Shown: piece by piece, positions 10,077 to 17,757 of the stretch
How positions within the stretch are numbered: the first letter of the stretch is position 1
Layout: every line of letters begins with the position of its first letter
Source: Giardia muris
Lineage: Eukaryota; Fornicata; Diplomonadida; Hexamitidae
Length of the DNA: 64,000 bases
Assembly (NCBI GenBank): GCA_006247105.1
Contig: CM016929.1
Span: 744,001-808,000 of the forward strand
Reading direction: 5' to 3'
Position numbers and translations under genes: made by a program
The notes under the pieces: generated by a model
Database searches by the model: none
What the model saw: the letters and a program-made list of their open reading frames with translations, nothing else
What the model was told of the DNA's origin: nothing

Positions 10077-11108
10077 TCAATCCTTATTGACTCTGTAGAT
10101 GAGGTCATCCACCTCTCCGGTCTCACCAGGGTTCTCGGGGCTTGGGACACCACAGCTGGCGGCTATCTTGCGTGCGTCGCTGATGGCGGCACCGATGTCC
10201 GAGGCTGCGCACTTCGGTGCCTCGACGGCAGGCTCGAAATTGACGCCTCCAAACTCATCGTTGGCAAGCATCCCCATCGTCGTCTCGATGATGGCCTTCT
10301 TCTTCCCCATCTCGGCCTTGTTCATCAGGACGCGTGTCCTCTCCTGTGCCAGACGCATCGACTCCGTCAGGTCTGACATGTCAGGCATGACAGACTCACG
10401 GAAGGAGTCAGTCATGACGCGTGAATGCGACAGAATTTCGTCGGCCCTCTCCTTCGCGGACATCCCAGAAATGAGCTTAAGCGCCTTTGCGGAAACCACG
10501 GAGGACTGCGCAAGACGCATGCTTGCCGTAATGACGTTGGGGTCGATATCAGGGAATGTGCAGGACTTGAGGAACTCAACAACCTCGGTGTGGCCGTTCT
10601 TCTGGGCTAGCCCAATCGCCTTAGCGGCATCAACCTTTGATAGGTGTGTTCCAAGCTCGACAAGCTTCTGGACCGACGGCATGTGACCAAGACGGCAAGC
10701 AAGATCGAAGGCGGTATCTCCGTTCGCGTCCTTCGCTCGCTTGAGGGCGCCATGCATGATAACGATGGACTGGAGACTATTGAATGCCACCGCGAAGTGG
10801 AGGCACGTGGAGCCGTCCTTGAGACGAGTCGTGATCTCATAGAGGCACATGTCCGAGACGCAGCCCGCGTGGTCGTGGCGGATCGCCGTCAGGATTGCAG
10901 TCTCCCCCCTGTCGTTGTAGATGTTGCACTCGATGGGGCCGAGGATCTTCGTGATGAGGCGGTCGCCCCGCCCACACGCAAGGATGAGCGCCGTCTCGCC
11001 TCGGCAATTGCGCGTCCCCGCGTACGTCGGCATCGCGACCTTGACGGCCTCGAGGTCGTGCTCCTCGCAGGCGCGGAACCACTGGAGATTGTTCTGGACT
11101 CCCACCAT
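10077..11108 (-). CDS. Ankyrin-repeat protein, 'Protein 21.1' type (copy C, short)
   Basis: A 343-residue protein. Residues 1-200 hold ankyrin repeats ('GETALILACGRGD', 'GETAILTAIRHDH', 'GDTAFDLACRLGH'). The remainder is helical and repeats the phrase 'SMRLAQ' (about residues 190 and 250), perhaps for self-association. The opening 'NLQWFRACEEHDLEAVK' resembles 'PQWFEAVQQRRYGAVR' at the start of copy A, so the N-terminal ankyrin blocks of A and C are related. The ATG is preceded by GGAAAAAAGCA. The gene is divergent from the EF-hand-like gene across a 322-bp gap. Confidence 0.78.
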   Translation of the reverse strand: MVGVQNNLQWFRACEEHDLEAVKVAMPTYAGTRNCRGETALILACGRGDRLITKILGPIECNIYNDRGETAILTAIRHDHAGCVSDMCLYEITTRLKDGSTCLHFAVAFNSLQSIVIMHGALKRAKDANGDTAFDLACRLGHMPSVQKLVELGTHLSKVDAAKAIGLAQKNGHTEVVEFLKSCTFPDIDPNVITASMRLAQSSVVSAKALKLISGMSAKERADEILSHSRVMTDSFRESVMPDMSDLTESMRLAQERTRVLMNKAEMGKKKAIIETTMGMLANDEFGGVNFEPAVEAPKCAASDIGAAISDARKIAASCGVPSPENPGETGEVDDLIYRVNKD

Positions 11109-11430
11109 TGCTTTTTTCCGGAGCCGAAAAAAGCGGGCAGCGATTTAGCGCCCTCGTTTTTGAAAGGGTGAATGTCGCCCTGGTCGTATTTATTCGTTGG
11201 GGGCTACGACACGGCCTTCGAGTAGACTGTTGACGTCGGCGCCTACCGCTCACCTACCTCCGGTGACCACCCCTTCCTGGGGCAAGACCCATCTCTTCAC
11301 CACTCCTATTTGAGTGAATGTCGATCCTCCTGCCCAACTCCACAGCTCTTAGTAGTCTCCCCTCTCCCCTCCTCGTCTCACACTCACTTCCTCACAAACT
11401 CTCCCCTCTCTGAAAAACCTCAGAATTCTA
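11109..11430. promoter_or_regulatory. 322-bp divergent intergenic region, pyrimidine-rich on its right side
   Basis: This is the longest non-coding gap in the window, between ankyrin copy C (minus) and the EF-hand-like gene (plus). The left edge is A-rich on the minus strand, next to the copy C start. From about 11330 to 11415 the plus strand is dominated by C and T, and the gap ends AATTCTAATG. I see no tRNA or other RNA gene and no plausible small protein. A shared regulatory region is the simplest reading. Confidence 0.4.
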
Positions 11431-13935
11431 ATGTCGAAGACGGCGCGTGCAGGGTCGAGGCGCCCCATCGTGCGCCCCGAGGAGCACACCCTGGACACTC
11501 TCATCCACGACTGCACGGGGGGCGACCTCGAGCGGCTCAGACGGGAGTTTCGACGGGTCGACGTCGATGGCCGCGGGAAGCTCACCGAGGCCCGCTTCAA
11601 GGCCGCCCTTCGCAACGCGGGCCTCTCCGCACCCGGCCACATCCTTGACCGGGCAGTCGGTCGCGCCATGGACTATAGCGCTGGTCTGGTTGATTACGAA
11701 CGCTTCATCTCAGCCCATTCGTCACAGGCCCGCCCTTCCGCACCCTCCAAGCAGACCTCGATGAATTCCCGCCTGTATGATGACGCGTATGCCGCCACCG
11801 AGCTCCAAACAACATCGGACGCTATAGCACGCAAGGTCGCAGCCGCCATGGGTCAGCCGGAACCCCCTCCCGCTGGCCTTACTTCGCTGCAGCTCAGCCA
11901 ACATCCGCAGCAACGCTTGGAGAACACGGTCCCGATGTCGGAAGCAGACTCCGTACCCTCCCTATCCGTCCCTCGGGCTGCTAGGACTGCTCAGAAGGTC
12001 GTTGTCTCAAAGCTTTCCTCACGAGGTCCACCAAGTAAGGTCTTTCGAACAGTTTTCGACCAGCATAGACGAGGAACGCTGGAGTATGGGGAGTTCCTCA
12101 CTGGGATCCGTCGGGCAGGAATTCCATCAGATCAGGTCACAGACCATGAATGCGAGTTACTTTTCAAGGCAACTGCGGAACATGGACGTCTCACCATCCG
12201 AGGCTTCGACTCTCTTTTCACGCTTGGGACCTCAGAGGATACTGTCGCCACCGATTCAGGAAAGCTCAAGCGGCCATATGACCAGGAGCCGAACGAAATA
12301 TACGAGGTGCAGAATCGAATTGCCCGTTCAACTCGTGATCCCAATCATGACCTCATCCTTCTTCAGCAACGCGAGTCACCGTCGGAGTGCCCTGTGGAAG
12401 AGTTCACTCCTCAAAAGGCATCAGAGTCCATATCATCCGCGACTGCTCAACCAGATACTGTGGCTCTGGCGACCGCTCTACGTCGGAAGCTACAACAGGC
12501 GATCGCGACGAAGTATTCGTCACAGCAGGCGGCAGCTACTGCAGCAAGTGAGGTTGACTCGTTAACTGGGAGGAGACAACTGACACAGGAGTCAATGACT
12601 CGTTTCCTCCGACGGATGCTTCCGAACGCGACTGAGAGGCAGATTCAATTGGTGATAGAGCAGGTGCAGAATGCGGGGCCCGCAAACGAGCGTGGAGAGT
12701 ATGCGCTCTTCCGCGAGGACCCTGACACGACGTACCATTCCCGTGCCGACGAGCGTGTGCTTTCGCAAGCAGCTGACGCCACCGAGAATGACAAGCCAAC
12801 AGAGGTTATCAATCAGTCTTACATTCGGGACAAGCGGGGGCGTTGCCGATCAGTCGATAACATCACGGCCGTCATGAACACGGAGGCCAACAAGAACTAC
12901 AAGGACAAGTTATTTACGGAGAAGGCCGCTCCAGAAGGCGTCCCACATCGGAATAGTTCTACCGTCACTGACACGTTCGAGTTAGCAGACTATCCTGCAA
13001 GCGTCCAGCCAAATGACTTCACAGGTCTGGATACCTCCGCCATAAAGAAGCGACGTGCCGCCACTACTCGACGGACCAATTATAACAGAAGCGTAAGCAC
13101 AGGTATCTCTCAGGAGCCCACGAACTCAAGCATACTCGAGATCCGCCGTGCACTCTTACGAGACTCGCGTGGTGGCAGAACACTTGCCCGTGGATTACAG
13201 GAGGTGGCCAATCGTGCCTCTGATGCTTATGACTTCCACACGATGCTACAGGACTACGTCCCTAATGACCTCGATGATGGACAGGTGAAGGCTTTAATCA
13301 AGTGTGGCCTCGACCCATTGACGAGTCGGGTCGATTCTGAACGTCTTCTGAGCACGCTGAACTTAACCGTGGAAGGAAAGCATAGTCCGACCGTTCAAAC
13401 TCCAATGCGTTGCGGAGATGAATCCGGAGACTTCTTCCATACCACCATCGCACGAAGTCAGTTGAGACCGAGCTCGGCAGCAGCCCCTAATAAGTCAAGA
13501 TCACAGACTTCACGCATGCTCACCCAATCAACCGTTGGAGAACAGCTCGCACCCCCCACAGAGGACGACTACCAGGTGGCCTTTTCTAGACGTCCTCGCA
13601 GTACCAGAACCATGGATTCGTCAGGTGTTCAAACGCAATTGCTTAGTGGCCCAGGTCCAGCTCCTAATACCGATACGACACCCCATTCAGAACCACGGAA
13701 AAGAGACCTAAACTCTTCAACTACCAGCCTGTTCCGTGGAGGCGCAACCACCCGTCCTATCTCCCGTCGTTCCTCGAGTGGGGTGACTACGACTACAAAC
13801 TCCAAGGGCGACCTGTTCGGAGCCTCCGTTTCGGATGCCTACGCCGACTTTGGGCCTCGGCGACGCTCCGCCTCGATCTGTCAGGATAGTAGTGGGATTT
13901 GGGAGACCTTTGGGGTTATCAAGACTACCGAATGA
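11431..13935 (+). CDS. EF-hand-like protein with long disordered region, function unknown
   Basis: An 834-residue protein with at least three helix-loop-helix segments. One at residues 44-57 (VDVDGRGKLTEARF) has a loop like a calcium-binding EF-hand but Arg where the last Glu should be. A second at about 209-222 (FDQHRRGTLEYGEF) keeps the first Asp and last Glu only. A third pair is around 350-420. The loops are therefore mostly degenerate, and calcium binding is doubtful. The remainder (about 420-834) is Ser/Thr/Arg-rich and probably disordered. Many flagellar proteins of Giardia have this look, but I recognise no specific family. Its stop (13933-13935) is one base from the next gene's ATG. 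Confidence 0.6.
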   Translation: MSKTARAGSRRPIVRPEEHTLDTLIHDCTGGDLERLRREFRRVDVDGRGKLTEARFKAALRNAGLSAPGHILDRAVGRAMDYSAGLVDYERFISAHSSQARPSAPSKQTSMNSRLYDDAYAATELQTTSDAIARKVAAAMGQPEPPPAGLTSLQLSQHPQQRLENTVPMSEADSVPSLSVPRAARTAQKVVVSKLSSRGPPSKVFRTVFDQHRRGTLEYGEFLTGIRRAGIPSDQVTDHECELLFKATAEHGRLTIRGFDSLFTLGTSEDTVATDSGKLKRPYDQEPNEIYEVQNRIARSTRDPNHDLILLQQRESPSECPVEEFTPQKASESISSATAQPDTVALATALRRKLQQAIATKYSSQQAAATAASEVDSLTGRRQLTQESMTRFLRRMLPNATERQIQLVIEQVQNAGPANERGEYALFREDPDTTYHSRADERVLSQAADATENDKPTEVINQSYIRDKRGRCRSVDNITAVMNTEANKNYKDKLFTEKAAPEGVPHRNSSTVTDTFELADYPASVQPNDFTGLDTSAIKKRRAATTRRTNYNRSVSTGISQEPTNSSILEIRRALLRDSRGGRTLARGLQEVANRASDAYDFHTMLQDYVPNDLDDGQVKALIKCGLDPLTSRVDSERLLSTLNLTVEGKHSPTVQTPMRCGDESGDFFHTTIARSQLRPSSAAAPNKSRSQTSRMLTQSTVGEQLAPPTEDDYQVAFSRRPRSTRTMDSSGVQTQLLSGPGPAPNTDTTPHSEPRKRDLNSSTTSLFRGGATTRPISRRSSSGVTTTTNSKGDLFGASVSDAYADFGPRRRSASICQDSSGIWETFGVIKTTE

Positions 13936-13936
13936 A

Positions 13937-14404
13937 ATGAACAGGGTGACTCTTCCTTTGACCATCCTCGGGTACAAAAGGGCCGTCGAGGCTGGGAAGT
14001 CTCTAGGGGGCCCCGGAGACCAGCAACCACGGATTACCCTTGCTGGACAGGTGCTGAACATCACCCGTGACGGAACCTCTCTTAGCCTCGGAGATGGAAC
14101 CGAGACAATTGAGTTATCGGCCCCATCGAGCGGACGATTCGAGCTAAGCCCAGGACGATTAGTACGCGTCCACCTCCTTGCCGCGGGGAACACAGGGGCC
14201 GCCCCCAAGACCCTCTTCTACGAGTCATTGCCAAGCGCAGAGGCCATCATCGTCCACTTTGTCCAATGCATGAACGCCTTGAAGGACTCGAACCATTCGG
14301 AGTCCGAGTCCATCCCCCTTCTTGGGGGCCCCGGCGCCTTCCCCGACTCCATGCAGTCCGGCCTGGGCCTCCAGTTCGCTAGCGGGGCCGCTATGTTCTA
14401 CTGA
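13937..14404 (+). CDS. Small OB-fold protein, possibly RPA2-like
   Basis: A 155-residue protein. Residues 30-95 look like an OB-fold strand pattern: 'ITLAGQVLNITRDGTSLSLG' then 'DGTETIEL', similar to the 'G-x-V-x-N-I ... I-D-D-G-T-G' core of replication protein A subunit 2. A second strand region, 'GRLVRVHLLAAG', follows. RPA2 binds single-stranded DNA with RPA1 and RPA3. The usual C-terminal winged helix is not evident; the tail is Gly/Ser-rich. Rmi-type or Ten1-type OB proteins are alternatives. I placed the start at 13937 because the frame upstream overlaps the preceding gene. AGTAAA follows the stop. Confidence 0.5.
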   Translation: MNRVTLPLTILGYKRAVEAGKSLGGPGDQQPRITLAGQVLNITRDGTSLSLGDGTETIELSAPSSGRFELSPGRLVRVHLLAAGNTGAAPKTLFYESLPSAEAIIVHFVQCMNALKDSNHSESESIPLLGGPGAFPDSMQSGLGLQFASGAAMFY

Positions 14405-14408
14405 TCGG

Positions 14409-14414
14409 AGTAAA
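14409..14414 (+). terminator. AGTAAA poly(A) signal 3 nt ahead of the VPS4 start codon
   Basis: The string GGAGTAAAAAAATG holds the AGTAAA for the OB-fold gene (stop at 14402-14404), the A-run initiator of VPS4 and its ATG (14418). The two elements share bases. Confidence 0.65.
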
Positions 14415-14417
14415 AAA

Positions 14418-15638
14418 ATGACCCGTTTAGCCTTGAAAGGATCGGAGCTAATTGAACGCGGGACGCAGGCCGAACGGGCGAAGGACTTCTCCGAGGCGCT
14501 CAGTCTGTACAAGCAGGGCTGCCGCCACATCGTCGAGTCTCTCAAGTTCCTCGACGGAGGCTCCCGCACATACTACGAAAACATCCTTCAGACGATCGTC
14601 CCTCGCGCGGAGAAGATCAAGAAGCGCATAGCCGCCGGGCCCGAGGCGGCCGCGCTCGGCGGCGGCGGTGGGAAGAAGGACCCGTTGGAGGATGCCCTCT
14701 CACGCGTGATTGTTAGGGAGAAGCCCAATATCCACTGGGATGACGTGGTCGGCCTCCAGGGGGCCAAGCAGGCGCTCAACGAAGCCGTAGTACTCCCGAT
14801 CAAGTTCCCACACCTTTTCGAGGGAAAGCGTGAGCCATGGCGTGGGATCCTTTTGTATGGGTGCCCAGGTACGGGGAAGTCCTTCTTGGCAAAAGCCTTG
14901 GCCACAGAGTGCGATGCGACCTTCTTCTCCGTCTCAAGCTCGGACCTTATCTCGAAGTACGTTGGAGAGTCTGCTCGGCTCATACGGGCATTGTTTGACA
15001 TGGCGCGCAAGGAGCCACAGGCGATCATATTCATTGACGAGATCGACGCTCTTGTTTCCTCTCGTGGCGGAGGTGAGGAGAGCGATGCCTCGCGCCAGGT
15101 CAAGACGGAGTTTCTGGTTCAGATGCAGGGAGTTGGAAAGGGGGCAGGAAATCTCCTGGTCCTTGGGGCGACGAACTTCCCAGAAGCGATCGACAGCGCT
15201 ATGCTTCGTCGCTTTGAGAAGCGAATCGAGATTGATCTTCCCGATGCTGAGGCGCGTGCAAGCATCCTAAAGAATGGGATCGGGGACACGCCTAATACGC
15301 TGACCGACGCCGACTACATGAAGCTGGCGAATGACTCCGAGGGCTATTCCGGGTCGGACCTGTCGAATCTGTGTAAGGAGGCTCTGATGATGCCGATTCG
15401 TGAGCTCCAGACCGCGCAGTTCTACCGCGCCGATGAGGCTGGAAAGTATTACATTTGCAATGAAGGCGACCCCGGCGCGATCGCTGGGAGCATAATGGAC
15501 CTCGACCCGAACTCAATCGGGATTCCTCGTGTGACTCCCGAGCATATGCAGAAGGCCCTGGCATCGACGAAGTCGAGCGTCACGAAGGAGGACAAGGTGA
15601 GAATCGCCAAATTCACAAGTGATTGCGGGAGCCAGTAA
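14418..15638 (+). CDS. VPS4: VPS4-family AAA ATPase
   Basis: A 406-residue protein, close to normal VPS4 length. An N-terminal MIT three-helix bundle (about 1-75) would bind ESCRT-III tails. The AAA domain has Walker A GCPGTGKS (148-155), Walker B IIFIDEID (203-210), a pore-loop region 'SDLISKYVGESARLIRALF', and arginine fingers in 'LRRFEKRIE'. The C-terminal VPS4 region and final helix ('MQKALASTKSSVTKEDKVRI') are present. VPS4 disassembles ESCRT-III filaments during vesicle budding, abscission and membrane repair. All catalytic residues I can check are intact. Katanin and spastin share the AAA core, but the MIT domain and the C-terminal helix favour VPS4. The ATG follows a seven-A run, and AGTAAA overlaps the stop. 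Confidence 0.88.
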   Translation: MTRLALKGSELIERGTQAERAKDFSEALSLYKQGCRHIVESLKFLDGGSRTYYENILQTIVPRAEKIKKRIAAGPEAAALGGGGGKKDPLEDALSRVIVREKPNIHWDDVVGLQGAKQALNEAVVLPIKFPHLFEGKREPWRGILLYGCPGTGKSFLAKALATECDATFFSVSSSDLISKYVGESARLIRALFDMARKEPQAIIFIDEIDALVSSRGGGEESDASRQVKTEFLVQMQGVGKGAGNLLVLGATNFPEAIDSAMLRRFEKRIEIDLPDAEARASILKNGIGDTPNTLTDADYMKLANDSEGYSGSDLSNLCKEALMMPIRELQTAQFYRADEAGKYYICNEGDPGAIAGSIMDLDPNSIGIPRVTPEHMQKALASTKSSVTKEDKVRIAKFTSDCGSQ

Positions 15639-15639
15639 A
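15634..15639 (+). terminator. AGTAAA poly(A) signal overlapping the VPS4 stop codon
   Basis: The hexamer includes the TAA stop at 15636-15638. The convergent RING gene ends 20 bp away. Confidence 0.65.
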
Positions 15640-15658
15640 GGGATATGTGTTCTCATGG

Positions 15659-16237
15659 TTAGCGCTGTTCTCCTCCAAAGACGTACACCCGAGGCCTGCT
15701 GGCGACGAGCTGTAAGATCACCCATGCAACGGCGAAGAGGATCGTCAAGACGAAACGCGTAACCCGCCGCCACCTTTGAACCACGGGCTCATCTAGATGC
15801 TCATTCTCTCCTGCCCCACCATTACCACCAAAGATCGCCTGGATGACCTCATCCAGTCGTGGGGCGTCTCGGAACTGGACTTGGAACCCGCCAATGTTCA
15901 TCCCGAGCTGTATGCGGCGTCGAGGACGCTCCTGCTGACGCCGTGCTCTCGCCTCTGCTCGGATCTTATCAATATCCGCAGACATCGATCGAAGGTCTCG
16001 TGGGTCCTCACCTTCCTGGCGTCCAGCATATAGGGGGACGAGGTCGTTTGCGACGTCGATGGGCGTATGGCAGACCGCGCAATCGAAATTCCTTGAAGAT
16101 GCCAACCATTGACGCAAGCAGGCATAGCAGTAGATGTGCCCGCAACGCGTGACGACCGCGAAGTTTGCCTCGTTCAGGCAGATCGGGCACGCGTACAGTC
16201 CGGCATCCGAGTTCTCACTCGAGGCAGAAGGGTCCAT
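15659..16237 (-). CDS. Membrane-anchored RING-finger E3 ligase (RNF5/RMA1-like)
   Basis: A 192-residue protein. A C3HC4 RING sits near the N-terminus, with metal ligands C17, C20, C32, H34, C37, C40, C53 and C56, in the 'CPICLNEA...CGHIYCYACLRQWL' layout typical of RNF5/RNF185. A basic Arg-rich middle follows, and then a single hydrophobic segment (about 157-178, 'VLTILFAVAWVILQLV') close to the C-terminus that would anchor it in the ER. RNF5-type ligases ubiquitinate ER membrane proteins for degradation (ERAD). RNF5 proper has two C-terminal membrane segments and this protein has one clear one, so exact orthology is open. The ATG follows CGACA. No AGTRAA is seen at its 3' end. Confidence 0.75.
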   Translation of the reverse strand: MDPSASSENSDAGLYACPICLNEANFAVVTRCGHIYCYACLRQWLASSRNFDCAVCHTPIDVANDLVPLYAGRQEGEDPRDLRSMSADIDKIRAEARARRQQERPRRRIQLGMNIGGFQVQFRDAPRLDEVIQAIFGGNGGAGENEHLDEPVVQRWRRVTRFVLTILFAVAWVILQLVASRPRVYVFGGEQR

Positions 16238-16391
16238 TGTCGTAACAATCGATTGTCAGGTGATAACCCTTTTTTGGACTTCTTTTGCGACCTTGGACCA
16301 TGCGTGTCCCGTTTCTGGAAACGCACTAGGTTTCCCATCTAATGCACTCTGCAACGCTCCAGATGCAACCTCATGAAAAATGCCAGGTTGC

Positions 16392-16415
16392 GAGGGCAAC
16401 GCGTGAGGGCAACGC
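16392..16415 (+). repeat. Short direct repeat, two copies of an 11-bp unit
   Basis: GAGGGCAACGC occurs at 16392-16402 and again at 16405-16415, with 2 bp between, about 30 bp upstream of the NEK start. It could be a regulatory element or a chance slip duplication. Confidence 0.5.
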
Positions 16416-16445
16416 ATGGCTTTGTATAGCTCAGGAGATAAAGAA

Positions 16446-17756
16446 ATGGAGGCACGCTTCAAGCCGCAGCGTTTACTTGGCCAGGGGTCCTATGGACGTG
16501 CTTATCTCGCCATCGACAAGGAGACCGGCCAGAAGGTCGTCCTCAAGCAGTTCTTCATCCAGAGGCATCAAGCACGTGCTCGCAAGCTTGCTATAGCGGA
16601 GTGCGAGCTGCTTTCAGAGCTGAGCCATCCGAACATCGTCGGATACCTTGGTCATGCGGTCGATCGTGAGTCTATCACCCTCATCCTCGAGTATGCTGAT
16701 CGCGGGGATGTATCCGAGCTCATCGGGCTCTGCAAGGATAGGGTCCTGAGCGAGGAATTCGTTATCGACGTTGCGTTCCAGCTCCTCAAGGCCGTCGCGT
16801 ACATCCATCGCCGGAACATCCTGCATCGCGATATTAAGTGCAGCAACATCCTCCTCGGGGCCGTCCGTGGAAGCAGCCACTGTCGAGTGATGCTTGCAGA
16901 CTTCGGGGTCTCGAAGGTTCTGGCTCATCCGGACGAGATGGCGGACTCCCTGACCGGGACCCCATACTATTTGTCTCCCGAGGTCTGCAACGGGAAGCCA
17001 TACGGGCGCAAGAGTGACATGTGGGCCGTGGGGATCGTCCTCTACGAGATGATGATGAAAACAACTCCTTTCCGTGGTCGAAGTGTTCAAGTCGTCTCGG
17101 CAAAGGTCAACCGCGGGATCTTCGGCGAGATCACTGGACCTTATTCGGACGAGCTCAAAGATATTTGCTACTCACTCCTCCGTAACGATCCAGAAGAAAG
17201 ACCTGATGCTGAGGCTTTGCTCACCCTTCCGATCTTCCAAAGGCATTGTGAAAGCTATGTAATCGGAGGTGATGAACCAAACCCAATTCCGAATTCATCT
17301 CCCATACCACAAGTTGAAAAGAAGTCCCAGAGAGAAGAGGAGGACGATCCCATGAACCGTACCCCAACGGAGCCTGGAAACTCTCCAATGAGTGCGATAA
17401 GAGCCATGCGCAAGCCAGAGTATCACAAACCGGTTCCCATGAGTCAAGACTCGGAGGTTGAAGGAGAGGGCCTCTACGTCAACAATTCCGCGATTGAACG
17501 ACAAGCATACCGAGACGCAAAGCTTGCCCAGCTCATTTGCCAGAGGACTAGGCTTGTCGAAGCCATTGGGGAGGAGCAATACAAACGCCTGATGCGCATT
17601 GTCCCAAAGCCGCAGGAGGGGACATGCGAGCGCAAGGGGATTGACCTCTTCCTCCAGCAGGAGGTCCCATCCCTCTCTCCCGATGATAGACAGGCTCTAG
17701 GAGATCACATGTGGCTATATATCACGACTGTCAGCTTTGCCTACGTCATGCAGTGA
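16446..17756 (+). CDS. NEK-family serine/threonine protein kinase, catalytically complete
   Basis: A 436-residue protein. The kinase domain (about 5-260) has the glycine loop GQGSYGRAY, the ATP lysine in VVLKQF, HRDIKCSNILL, DFGVSK and the activation-segment end GTPYYLSPE, all typical of NIMA-related kinases. The tail is Ser/Pro- and acid-rich. Giardia has a greatly expanded NEK set, much of it inactive; this copy keeps every catalytic residue I can check. NEKs act in flagellar length control, basal bodies and mitosis. I chose the ATG at 16446, preceded by ATAAAGAA. An in-frame ATG at 16416 would add ten residues but lies in the direct repeat and lacks an A-run. AGTGAA overlaps the stop. Confidence 0.88.
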   Translation: MEARFKPQRLLGQGSYGRAYLAIDKETGQKVVLKQFFIQRHQARARKLAIAECELLSELSHPNIVGYLGHAVDRESITLILEYADRGDVSELIGLCKDRVLSEEFVIDVAFQLLKAVAYIHRRNILHRDIKCSNILLGAVRGSSHCRVMLADFGVSKVLAHPDEMADSLTGTPYYLSPEVCNGKPYGRKSDMWAVGIVLYEMMMKTTPFRGRSVQVVSAKVNRGIFGEITGPYSDELKDICYSLLRNDPEERPDAEALLTLPIFQRHCESYVIGGDEPNPIPNSSPIPQVEKKSQREEEDDPMNRTPTEPGNSPMSAIRAMRKPEYHKPVPMSQDSEVEGEGLYVNNSAIERQAYRDAKLAQLICQRTRLVEAIGEEQYKRLMRIVPKPQEGTCERKGIDLFLQQEVPSLSPDDRQALGDHMWLYITTVSFAYVMQ

Positions 17757-17757
17757 A
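17752..17757 (+). terminator. AGTGAA poly(A) signal overlapping the NEK stop codon
   Basis: The hexamer contains TGA (17754-17756). The convergent gene's stop begins at 17758, so the NEK transcript must end inside that gene. Confidence 0.65.

Noticed and set aside
10644..11171. 175-codon plus-strand frame opposite ankyrin copy C
   Set aside because: It is antisense to clear ankyrin repeats; the Arg/Glu/Asp-rich composition is an artefact.
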